Assembly: GCF_958298935.1 (NCBI RefSeq)
Contig: NC_084935.1
Span: 2,118,001 to 2,182,000 of the forward strand
From: Phragmites australis
Lineage: Eukaryota; Streptophyta; Magnoliopsida; Poales; Poaceae
Reading direction: 5' to 3'
DNA length: 64,000 nt
The notes below the pieces were generated by a model. The model searched no databases, had not been told where the DNA came from, and was given only the letters and a program-made list of their open reading frames with translations. Shown here piece after piece: positions 13,680 to 24,000 of this stretch. Made by a program: the position numbers and the translations under genes. The first letter of the stretch is position 1. Each line of letters starts with the position of its first letter.

Positions 13680-14445
13680 TGGTTCATAGGATCCCAAAAT
13701 TTCTTGGCAAAAAATCAGTGATTATTTACTTTCAGGAGGACTTTTACTCCTAGAGTGATGAATCTGTGGTGGGAGGTGGTACAAATTGCAAGTAGTATAT
13801 CTTCTTCTGAAGATAATGACGCCTTGTTATGGCAATATAATGCTTCTGGTACTTATTCAGTACAGTCTCTATGCAGTTATTACTTTCCGAGTTGTCCTAC
13901 CAGTTTATATTTGTCTGTTTGGAAACTATCCCTTCTACCGAGAGTGTAGGTGTTTTGTGGTTGCGTTCCAACAATAAAGTGCTGACAAGAGATAACACAG
14001 CAAAATGTAGAGAAATAGTGGACACGACTTGCTTGTTTTATGGGAAGATAGAATCTGTACAGCATTTGTTTTCTGAGTCCGTGGTTGATAAACAAATGTG
14101 GCGATGTGTTTCTGAGGGTGTTGGTGAGGAAGTTAGCTGGTGTGTTGACATAGTATTCTGAATACGTGTTGTGCAGCAACTCTTTGGTCTCTGTAGTCAA
14201 ACTCAGGAATGATTCTTTGTTTTCAGGGCAAGAGCTGGAGAAGCATGAAGGAACTGGAACACAGGATCGTGCAGACATTCGGGACTGGAAAAGCGTATGC
14301 AAGGCTACAAACTTGGAGAAATGGATGGCTGTATCGAACTATTGGAGATGAAGGCTGCAGCACCGCTGACGATAGCGTCAGGTTTGGGGGCTGCAAGGAT
14401 CGTCAAGCCCGGCGTCTTACATATGTACGCCCAATGATTTTTGTA
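13680..14445 (+). mobile_element. 5'-truncated, decayed LINE (zf-RVT region)
   Basis: Broken reading frames in two or more phases match the C-terminal part of a plant L1-type LINE ORF2. The zf-RVT region shows W-x-N-ASGTYSVQSL, then SNNKVLTRDN, a TCLFYGKIESVQHLF motif and KQMW. The tail module SWRSMKELEHRIVQTF is followed by a frame reading MKAAAPLTIASG. Frameshifts and stops make it non-functional. It begins within about 60 bases of the HUA2-like stop codon, so it probably sits in, or replaces, that gene's 3' UTR. A 5'-truncated copy is the usual outcome of LINE insertion. The element borders are approximate and I found no clear target-site duplication. Confidence 0.72.
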
Positions 14446-14869
14446 AAAAAAGAAGACAGTTAGTAGGCATAATACATGTAACTGGACCAGATTATGTATA
14501 TTTGAGCACAAACTCGCTAAATAGCTCATCCATTTGAGCAACTGTCAGATAGCAGACTATGTAATCACGATAGTAAAGAGTAGCACACTCTTAGCAAGCA
14601 GCTTAGCAGGTTTACTGTAAAGGTGGGACCGACGCCACATTAGCAACATGGAGTGGCCAAAGCTATCTTACGTTTGATATTTCTAGGAAAGGAAAAATGT
14701 GCTTATCTGCAAAATTAATTGTTAACCTTGTTTACAGATCAGATGATGGTCCGTTGAGGCTACTTAGCGGAAACAAGCGTAGGGTATTCCAGAGCCGAGC
14801 TTTCACGGAGCCATACAACCAAATCACGGGGAAAATGTGGCCATTTCGCGTGGCAACCAAATCACGGGG
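14446..14869. other. Intergenic tract between LINE and copia remnants
   Basis: No gene or clear element is visible. A short direct repeat is present around 14817-14875, where the words CAACCAAATCACGGGGAAAA and ATCACGGGGAAAATG recur. This could be the decayed gag end of the adjacent copia element. Confidence 0.3.
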
Positions 14870-16545
14870 AAAATGCGGCATTGACAACAATGGAGATGGA
14901 GCTAGTGAGATTGATATTGAGGCTAATGTATATGTCTGTGTTAATATTTCAATGTTCTCTTATCAGGTCACTCGGAATTCTTCCGTTTTGATGGGAAATA
15001 GGTCTCATGCTTCTGTTTATGGTGTTAATATGGTAGATTTGAAGTTTAATCCGGAAAAAATCGGGTAGCTGAGGAACATGTAACATGTCTCTTTAATAAA
15101 TAAGAATCTAGTTAGCGATTTTCTTCTCTGTAGAGACGGGTTTAATATGATACTAGAGTCTGTAAGTATGTATTTTTATTGGTAAAGGCTATGAGTGCAG
15201 ATGCTTGTTCTGTTTTTTTCTTTCTGATTTCTTCAATAAATCTGCTAACCATATTTGTGGCAATTTTAATGAAGATAAGACTAGTGTTTGGCACTCACTG
15301 TTATATCATATAAACTTTGGTTGTATGACTCGACTTTTCAGTTTAAATTTAATTCTGAATTTTTTTATTGTCAAAGGTTCTAACTTTCAAAGTTGTATGC
15401 AATCTAAACAATCTTGTAAGCCTCACAAGGAAGCCGATGATAGAAACTTAGCACCATTAGAACTCATACACTTAGAACTATGCGAAATAAATAGTGTGTT
15501 GACAAATGGTGAAAAAAGATATTTTATAACTTTAATAGATGACACATCTAGATTTTGTTATGTGTATTTGTTGAGATATAAAGATGAGGTTTTAAACTAC
15601 TTTAAAATCTATAAGACAGAAGTTGAAAATCAATTGGAAATAAAAATCAAAAGACTTAGGTCGGATTGTAGTGTAAAGTATCTCTCTAGTGATTTCGACT
15701 TATTCTGTAAGTAGTATAGAATTATTTATGAGAGAGCGTCGCCCTATTCGCCCCAACCAAAGGAGGTAGCTGAGAGGAAGAATCGCACCCTGACTGACTT
15801 GGTTAATACCATGTTAGACACTACGGGTTTATCTAAGACATGATGGGGATGCCTTGTTGATTTCGTGTTATGTTCTAAATAGAGTTCTTACTAAAAATAA
15901 GAAGAAAACCCTATATGAAGATTGGAAAGGGAGAAAATCATCATTTTCTTATTTGCACTTGGGGATGCTTGGTGAAAGTTAATATACCAATAACTAAAAA
16001 AACGTAAGCTGGGACCTCAAAATGTGGATTATGTCTTTTTGGGATATGCTCATCGCAGTATTGTTTATAGATTTTTAGTAGTTAAATCTGAGGTACCTGA
16101 CATGCTCGTCGATATAAGAATGGAGTCTAGAGATGCTACTTTCTTTTAGAATATTTTTCCCACTTCTAGTCAAACTTTTGAGATAATTTCTGAAACTACC
16201 ATACCACTGGAGTATTATGAACAACCATATGAACTAGTTTCTGAGGAGGATTGAAGCTCTAAGAAGGAGTAAGAGAGAAATGACAATAAAATCATTTGGT
16301 GATGATTTCCTTGTGGATGACACCCTCAAATCTATTTCAGAAACATATGCATCCCCAGATGTATATTACTGGAAGGAGACAGTTCGTAGCGAGATGTATT
16401 CTATTATCACCAACAGGACTTGGGAAGTCACAAATAGACTTTATGGTTGTAAACATATGGGTTGCAAGTGGGTGTTCAAAAAGAAGCTTAGGTTTAATTG
16501 TACTATCGAAAAGTATAAGGCTTGGCTTATACTTTTGAGTCTGTC
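14870..16545 (+). mobile_element. Decayed Ty1/copia retrotransposon fragment
   Basis: Several broken reading frames follow the order of a copia polyprotein. A GAG-pre-integrase segment lies around 14960-15380, with SHASVYGVNMVDL and later a HSLLYHINFG word. The integrase core lies around 15440-15730 (YFITLIDDTSRFCYVYLL, LRSDCSVKYLS). An integrase C-terminal part follows (PKEVAERKNRTLTDLVNTML), and then the start of reverse transcriptase at about 16280-16530 (WKETVRSEMYSI, GCKWVFKKKL). Stop codons and indels interrupt it throughout, the RT is cut off after the KYKAxL word, and no LTR pair is seen. It is an old, truncated, inactive copy. Confidence 0.8.
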
Positions 16546-17460
16546 TTTCGTCATCATAGAGAAAAAAAACACAAAGAAAAATACACTGATGCAGGAGGCG
16601 TCCGGGCGGGCCACGCTCTTGCCTGCGTGGATCTCCATCCGAGTCGAGCTCGAGGGTGCACAGGCGAGGTCGGCGGCTGCCATGGACAAGGACACGCCCT
16701 TATCGCCGTGGAGCTCACCGCCTTGGAGCTCCCGTCGGGTCGAGCTTGAGGGCACCCAGGCGAGGTCGGCGGCCGCCATGGCATCCTTATCTGCCCTCCA
16801 CACGCATGCTTCCCTTCGAACGACGATGTCTGGTAGTGGGGATGTGTGTGTAGCAAGCCTTTGTGGAGCCCTCCGAGCTCCAGCGTGGCCTGATGGCAGC
16901 ACAGATGGCTCATGTCGGTTCACCAGCATTGGGGAAGATGGTGGTGCAACTCGGTTCTCCGACGGGGAAGGCAGTTGCAACTTGGGGTAGATGTAGGAGG
17001 AGCTCGTTGTGGTCTCCTCCACTGGATATAGGCGGCAGCAAGGCATGGACGAGCTGCTGCTGCTCTCGGTGGGTGAGAAATGGAGAGAAAGAGCAGAGAG
17101 GAGTGGATTGTGGGTGGAGAACGAGAGAGAGATGAGTGGAAGGGTGTGGATAAGGACAACCGGGTGCAAGAGAGAGAGAGTGGTCATCACTTCACGATTT
17201 TTTTGGTGTGGACCTAAGTGGACGTGAGACTAAAAAGCAAAATGCATAAAAAATTCGGGTCTGGAACAGATATCACTATCGGTTTGAATTAAAAACCGAC
17301 AATGATAGTATCATTATCAGCTCATGACTAGAACCGACAGTGATACTTGATTATTACTGTCGGTTCTTATTAACAACCGACAGTGATGCTCTTTTTCTTA
17401 CGAACTAGTAATAATACGTTTATCACTACCAATTCTAGCCAAATTGTCAATGATGAGCCA
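16546..17460. mobile_element. CACTA-like transposon debris with sub-terminal repeats
   Basis: A GC-rich stretch (about 16600-17000) contains an imperfect direct duplication: the words GTCGAGCT(C/T)GAGGG and CAGGCGAGGTCGGCGGC occur near 16640 and again near 16740. It is followed at about 17270-17440 by repeated words of the type CACTATCGGTTT, AACCGACAGTGATA and ACTGTCGGTTC in both orientations. Arrays of this motif are typical of sub-terminal regions of grass CACTA (En/Spm) elements. I did not find both CACTA termini, so the borders are uncertain, and ORFs across the GC-rich part look accidental. Confidence 0.5.
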
Positions 17461-17805
17461 GTAAATATGATCATTTCTATACTAATGAGACATCAAATTC
17501 ATTGAGTATGGTTGGCTGTCTAAACATCCATATCATACATGCTAGGACCGAAATAAAGCAACCGCAAACAATCAGAGGTGTTTTCATGTGGCATAAAGTT
17601 GAATGGAGACCAGAGCAGAAATACAACTTCACACGCTCTTGTATACATCGTCTATCTCGACCATTCATACTTCTCACATAATACTCATATATTTTTCTAG
17701 TACGAATCTTAATATAAATAAACGATTCTGACAAATCATATATCTGTATGTGTTAGTGAAATTTTCATGTTCAAGACAAGAGGTATGAATCCAGCTTCCC
17801 ACTAG
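17461..17805. other. Non-coding spacer inside transposon debris
   Basis: AT-rich sequence with no recognisable gene or repeat structure. Confidence 0.4.
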
Positions 17806-17975
17806 TACAAACGACCGCTTATTATCTATACCATCGAGTTGGTTTTGAGATTCGTGTTAGGACTTTGTCACGTGAGTTGGCGAGAAACGGGCAAAGGGCC
17901 TCCCTGTAGCACGAATCTCAAAGCCATTTCAACGGGAAAAACAGTACAGACGGTTGCTTGTTCAAGTTATTTCAC
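17806..17975. mobile_element. Possible CACTA terminus or small MITE
   Basis: The segment opens with CACTAGTACAAACGACC, which resembles a CACTA-element end. Inside it, GAGATTCGTG (about 17850) is matched in inverted orientation by CACGAATCTC (about 17911). The flanking words GGTTTT and CATTTCAACG also suggest an imperfect inverted arrangement. The outer words GTACAAACGACC and GTACAGACGG recur in direct orientation. It is a fragment of uncertain class. Confidence 0.4.
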
Positions 17976-18710
17976 ACTACTCTTGGATGTGCGGTAGAAC
18001 AAGAATGCTTTTGTGCTGTTTTCGGTAAACGTCTTCTATCTTATTAAGAATCATAGTTGGGTTCATTTCAACAGAAAATACAACAAACATGGTAAGTCAA
18101 CCAACATGTATTTGCAGCCCCAAGGGGCCATTGATCGCAGTGCTTTCAGTACCGTGTGCGTGTCTCCCTCCTAGATGGGCCATGTCTACTGGGGAATGTT
18201 TTTTCATGTCCCTATTAAACTATTGAGGTAAATTTTCTCTTATTTCTATTCTAGTGAAGAATTTTGCGGGACCTTATGAAAATTTTTATGGGGATTAGAT
18301 TGCCAATGAGAATGTAAAATTAAATCAAAGTTGATTATTTCTATATATTAACAATATGTTTATAATATAAATAAATAATTCATTTATGTATACGAAAGTA
18401 ATTAATATGAGATGAGTTAAATATCATAGGTTAGAAAAAAAGCAAATGCTTATACTCAAGAATTAGAGACAGGTAATAAACTAAACATGTCACACAAAGA
18501 TCATATGCAAAAGCAAAAGCTCGTGCTTCCAACACAAGTAAACAGACCGGACGACAAGACCGATGGAATTGGAACCGTCACACGACGAGCATGAAGCACC
18601 TACAACTCATCCGTCACTTTCTACTCTACTCCCGTTGTTCGCACGAATCCAGCAACCATGCAAAGAGAAACACAATGCTGTGTCACGAGTCACGGCCACA
18701 GATCGAACGA
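17976..18710. other. AT-rich intergenic and promoter-side DNA
   Basis: No gene is visible. The tract runs into the putative promoter of the lipid-transfer-like gene. The region 18220-18480 is strongly AT-rich and may be another decayed element. Confidence 0.4.
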
Positions 18711-18718
18711 TATATAAG
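18711..18718 (+). promoter_or_regulatory. TATA box of the LTP-like gene
   Basis: TATATAAG lies 88 bp upstream of the chosen ATG, which is the right distance for a start site near 18740-18750 and a short leader. Confidence 0.65.
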
Positions 18719-18798
18719 CCGCGGCACGCGTATGCCATGCATCGAATATCAACTAGATTTATGAAGAATTGATACTGTCTCCGCCGAGCGGCCAGTTC

Positions 18799-19530
18799 AT
18801 GGCCGCCTCAACAACGTTCCGCGTCGCGATCCTCGCCGCCGTGCTCCTGCTGCCGTTCCTCAGCGTGCCGGCCGCGGCGCAGACCAAGAAGTTCTGCCTC
18901 ACCCAATTCGCCATCGCCAGCCAGGCCTGCGCCATCCTGCCGCCCACCAGCCCGGAGTCGCACCACCACCACCACCATCACGACGATGATGAGGATGAGG
19001 ACGACGACGAGGATGAGCACGACGACGATCACCACGGAGATGACGACGACCATGGTGGCGATCACGACCACGACCAGGATAAGAAGAGCGGCGTCGTCCG
19101 GAGCCCCGCGTCGATGATCACCGTCGAGACGGAGGTGGACGGCGACGACGACGCTGCCCATCGCAATGGCACCAGCCGCTCCGGGGGGAACCATACCCGC
19201 AGCGGCGGCCATGGCGCCAGGCACCGCCACCGCCACCGCCGCGGCCGCGTGCGCGACGGCGACGACGACGATGACCACCATGACGACGACCATGACGACG
19301 ACGACGATGAGGACGAGGATGAGGACGAGGACGACGATGACGACGACGACGACGACGAGGACGACCACCGCGCGTACAGAGACTGCTGCCGGTGGCTGAA
19401 GGAGGTGGAGCCGGACTGCGTGTGCGAGGCGCTGCTCCGCCTGCCGCCCTTCCTCATCAAGCCGCAGCACAAGTACAGCGTGAGGGTCGGGCACACCTGC
19501 AAGTTCACCTACAGATGCGGCGGCGTCTGA
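18799..19530 (+). CDS. Secreted LTP-like eight-cysteine protein with Asp/His insert
   Basis: A single exon encodes 243 residues from the ATG at 18799. The frame stays open for ten codons upstream, but that part has no ATG. Residues 1-27 form a signal peptide (VAILAAVLLLPFLSVPAAA). The mature part has eight cysteines at about 33, 44, 196, 197, 207, 209, 234 and 240. The pattern C-x10-C ... CC-x9-C-x-C-x24-C-x5-C fits the plant lipid-transfer/2S-albumin helical fold, closest to the type-2 nsLTP spacing. Between Cys2 and Cys3, where type-2 LTPs have about 13 residues, there are 151. They include a run of seven His, two long Asp/Glu tracts and an RHRHRHRRGRVR basic patch. The protein is probably exported to the apoplast or wall. 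Lipid binding is inferred from the fold, and metal or cation binding by the insert is only a possibility. Coding GC content is very high. Confidence 0.82.
   Translation: MAASTTFRVAILAAVLLLPFLSVPAAAQTKKFCLTQFAIASQACAILPPTSPESHHHHHHHDDDEDEDDDEDEHDDDHHGDDDDHGGDHDHDQDKKSGVVRSPASMITVETEVDGDDDAAHRNGTSRSGGNHTRSGGHGARHRHRHRRGRVRDGDDDDDHHDDDHDDDDDEDEDEDEDDDDDDDDDEDDHRAYRDCCRWLKEVEPDCVCEALLRLPPFLIKPQHKYSVRVGHTCKFTYRCGGV
18961..19372 (+). repeat. GAC/GAT and CAC/CAT codon-repeat tracts
   Basis: Low-complexity trinucleotide tracts encode poly-His and poly-Asp/Glu inside the LTP-like gene. Mixed GAC and GAT codons show that it is not a pure microsatellite, so the acidic character may have been kept at the protein level. 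Confidence 0.85.
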
Positions 19531-21057
19531 ACTCTCAAGCTGCCATGCATGCATGGAGTAAGGTTACAGACAATTAAGTACAGGCTTGCATGTGTTGGCT
19601 GGTTCTTCTGTACGTGCATGCATCATATATTGCCAAGCGAGAGGTTTGGCCTTTTCCCGTACCGTGCTACTGCTACCATGCATCCATCCATCCATCAGCT
19701 AGTCGTGTGATAAAATTGGTGTGTTTATCAGGCAAGTGATGAAAGAACAGTACTTGAAAACAAGAGTTCGGAGTAACAGGCTACAGGTAGATATACATGT
19801 TTGTAATAGTTCTGTAGGTGCTACTTACTGGCCTGTTTTGGGCTAGAAGCTGGTGTCAGTCAGTGTATGCGTGTGTGTGACTACTGGCTAGCTAGTTGAT
19901 GCACTTTGAAAGAAAACTCTGTACCTGTACTGTACGTACCTTACCTAGAGATGCATGATGTGTGTGTTACTCATATGCAAGCATGGTCGACCCGATCGAA
20001 AACTAGTGCAAAGTTTTAGCACTACGTATCATATAGAAAAAAAAAATACATACATAAAAATGTACGTGCTTGTATATATTGTTTGTTCTATTAGCAAGAT
20101 ATACATTATCCCTCACTGACAAACTGTACCTTATCAATCTCATCATACGTATTTTCCGTTTCATGAAAAAGCTAGCATTCCTTAATGGAAGACGTGTTTC
20201 TATAGCATCCTCGATCTCCCATTGTACGTCAATCTAAAACAACGAATTGTTCTATCTTAATAATCTTTTCTCTAATTATAAACCACGAGTTAGTTTTCGT
20301 GTCATCTCTTTCTTTATTCTCCTCTAAAATAGTAAAATCTTTTAAAATTTATTTAATTTATCAACTTTTACTATCTACTTCGTTTTTTAGAAATACTAAA
20401 TATTCGTTCGGTGACGCTGCTACGACATATCTACATTTTCATATTTTAAGTTCGTACTTTATGTTATCATATCTAATGCTTGTGTTTTCGTTACAACGTA
20501 CAAATATTTAGCTAGTCTTAATAATACAGTAGTATTTAACAGACATTCTGATAGCCGAAGTTTTTTAAAAGAAAAACTTATGCATCTCGATATGTCAATG
20601 AGTAACAATACGTACATTATCCAGCTTTTAAGGGGGCCCACGCGCCAGTCTCCACCCTCCCGAGCCAGAACCGGCCGGGCGAAGCCGGGGACGGTAGGTG
20701 GAAGAAAAGCGAAGCTTTCGAGCGAGCGAAGCATCCTCTCCCTCCTCTTCCCACCGAAAAAAAAGGCAAGCAAAAAATCGAAGCGGCACGCAGCGCAACG
20801 CGTCCTCGACGCGACGCCTCCAGATCCAGCGCCACATCGATGGGCTGCCGCGGGGGGAGGGCGCAGTAGCAGCGGTGCGCGAGGGTGGCGGAGGAGGAAG
20901 AGGAGGGGCGGATCTGGGTAGGGGGGCAAATCTGGCAGGCGCCACGGTGGGGCTGCGGGCGCGGGGGAAGGCGGGAGGCTGGGCGGACGGCGCAGAGGGC
21001 GGGGACGAAGGGGAGGACTGCAGGCTCAGGCCTTGGCGGCGGAGGCTGCTCGCGTCC
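19531..21057. other. Intergenic DNA and GC-rich leader of TVP38-like gene
   Basis: 19531-19950 is probably the 3' UTR of the LTP-like gene and has short CATC/CATG repeats. 19950-20620 is AT-rich with no gene. From about 20640 the sequence becomes very GC-rich and is probably the promoter and 5' UTR of the next gene. Several overlapping long ORFs on both strands here reflect GC content; none looks like a known protein. Confidence 0.5.
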
Positions 21058-24000
21058 ATGGCGCTCTCGTGGCCCTCGGCCGTCCGCCTCGCCGTCGCCG
21101 CCGTCCTGCTCGTCGCGGTCGGCGTCGCGCTCTTCACGCTCCCCGTTGAGAAGGTGCGAGTTTCCCTCTCGTTGTGAATTGCTTCGTTTGGGATTCGATG
21201 TCTGCCATGCCGGAGTTGGTAACATCCTGATGAATGAGATCATGCGACGTGTACATGGTTTATGGTTAGTCTTGGATAGAGTCGCGTCCGTATTGCTGAA
21301 ATGTGGCTTTGTTTGGGCTCGTGATTGGACGAACACTCCCCTGGGTACCCTTAATCTGCCATAGTTATGCTTCATGTTGCTATATGTCTGGTATTTTCTG
21401 TTCGAGCGGAGCTAGTGATCGGCTGTACCAAATGTGCATTAATGCTTCAATCATCAGAAATGTAGTGTTGTTTAGGGTAGACTGGCCAATGCATTATAAT
21501 ATGGCATGGTTATAAGCCACGTGTCATGAAGACACGGATTCACAAATTGAAATGCATTTCCTATCTAGCGACTAACTTCAAATGGTAGTCCATCGCATCA
21601 TAACATGCACTGTTGTGTGCCATATATCCGGTTAAATGGTGTACATGAGTCGGGGGATCAATTGCAGGCAGAAGTTATCTATCTACAGAATTGTTATTGG
21701 CATTTAACCACGGAAATGCTTAATTCATCATGCATTCATGTCATATTCTATTCTGAATTCACCCTATTGTAATGATTACTTTGCATAACACCGTCTTTTG
21801 TAAGTTTTGTACTTAGTTATGGTTTTTGAGGATCATAGAACTTTTCAAAGTGGGACCATTTCCATAGATACTGTTTTTCCATTGTAATGTTGTATCTAGC
21901 TGGTCACTTAATACCTGCAGTTTTCACTCCTCTCTACTGCTTGCATCCACTCGACATAGTTGCCTGCGTTGCTAGTCTTCATCTTAATTGAGATAATGTT
22001 TTTTTGGTAGAAAATATGCTATGGGGCTATGGGAGTTAGAAGGAATTACTCAGAGTCCCAACCTATTGTGCTATTGTTTCTATTTTATGTTGCTAGCCTT
22101 TTACAATCAAATATTGGTGTTAATCCTTAAACTTTAATTTTATGTAGAATTTAATCAAAGTCAAAGTGTCATCTTTCTATGAAATGTGTCTCTAGTAGTT
22201 TTTATTTTACCTTATTTAGACCATAATATTGTAATGTGGTGACAATTATATCTACTTTGACAATTATATCTACTTAGAATAGTCGAGAGTATGAGAAATT
22301 TTTTCTTCCCCTTTCACTCTTCACTTACTAGCTGAAAGTACGAAGCTTAGAATGTGGATTAATTTAAGATTTTGCATCAGATGCTTATTTTTTTTAGTTT
22401 GCATTGACAGATTTTAAAGGACTTTCTGGTTTGGATCAAGGAGAACTTGGGTCCATGGGGTCCTTTGGTGTTGTAAGTATTGAACTCCCTTGCACACAAC
22501 TTGATTAATTTCGCACTTGCACCACACTTTTGTAGCGCACTGAGTATGGTACTACATTACTAAGCTTTTCATAAAGAACATTACAACATACACCCCGCCC
22601 TCTAAAATAACCCAAAGCCACCTACAAGATACAAGAGTATGCTTTGTTATTTCTGTTACTTGGTTTGCAGTGAATCTCCATGGAGCTGGAATGTTGCGAT
22701 TCTATATTTCACCTTACTAGTTTTTACATTCCTACTTGATAATTTATGCTGTATATTATTACAGGGCCCTTGCTTACATCCCTCTGACAGTATTAGCCGT
22801 TCCAGCATCAATTCTTACAGTATGTGTGATTCCTATTTCACTTTTGTATGAGCCTTGCCATTTTCCTTTTTTATGAGCCTTCAACTCTTGGATCATCTTT
22901 TTATGTTGCTGTCTGCAATTCTATTTGCTAGCTTGGAGGGGGCTATCTATTTGGCCTTCCTGTTGGGTTTGTTGCTGATTCCATTGGAGCAACAATTGGT
23001 GCAACTGCTGCATTTCTGCTTGGTAGAACGGTATGTTTAATTTAAGTGTTTTTTTAAGCTAAGCTGTCTAGTGCATATTGCAACAGGTAAACATCAACTG
23101 CCAGGTGCTAACTCAATTCATTCATTGCATATATGCATTTGTCCAGTCATTGTTTTCTTTCATGTTATGAAGTGTATATTGTCAGTGTTACACCTGAGTC
23201 CTAAATTTTTTTTGCCGAGTCGGATTCTCGACAGCATTCCAAGTGATATTTGGTGAGTCCAAAAAAAATTGCTGAATCGGACACCCGAGTCCCCCATCAG
23301 ATTCCGCCGGTGTCCATGTAACACTGTATATTGTGTAATGCATGGCTTTTTTGTCTTTTATTTCAACCGCAATCACATCAAAGACAATTTGATAGCACTT
23401 ATACACCTTATTTCTGTGGATAAACATGTCGCAGAGTTGTCACTATATTTGCATTACTACTTTTCCAATATCTTAATAGCTGTATAATATTGTTGCAGAT
23501 CGGGAGGCCTTATGTACTCTCAAAATGCAAAGATTACCCCAAGTTTCAAGCAGTAGCTATTGCCATCCAAAGGTCTGGCTTCAAGGTAACCTCATTCAGT
23601 CTGGAGGTTATATGCAACTGAAAATAGCATTTGGCTGATGTTTGAAATTTTGGATTCCCAAAATACAATCATATTGCGATCATGTTTGACTTATTCACAT
23701 GATTTTACAAAGGCTTCTTATTTATGCCTGCAGATTGTGTTGCTACTAAGATTTGTACCTTTACTTCCGTTCAACATGTTGAACTACTTGTTGTCTGTCA
23801 CTCCTGTTGGCATTGGTGAATACATGCTGGCTTCTTGGCTGGGAATGATGGTATGCCTCAGTTTGCTTTTCAATAGGCTCCACAGTCAGTTTTCTAGGCA
23901 ATGTTATGGGACCATGCTACTGGCGCATACTCTGGCTTGCCCAGAGGAACCTTGCTCTGTTATCATCTGCTACATTGTCTGCATAAATGCAACCATGTGT

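Noticed and set aside
16441..17190. 249-codon minus-strand ORF
   Set aside because: It spans the copia RT fragment and CACTA debris and crosses element boundaries, so it is not a gene.
18769..18798. Ten in-frame codons upstream of the LTP-like ATG
   Set aside because: They contain no ATG (the frame opens with TTG), and the signal peptide starts naturally at 18799.
18808..19554. Antisense ORFs of 248 and 148 codons, rich in Val/Ile or Ser
   Set aside because: They are mirror images of the GAC/GAT codon repeats of the LTP-like gene and have no domain signature.
20617..21375. Long overlapping ORFs (252, 169, 159 codons) on both strands
   Set aside because: The area is GC-rich leader of the TVP38-like gene. 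The ORFs lack recognisable domains and are explained by low stop-codon frequency.
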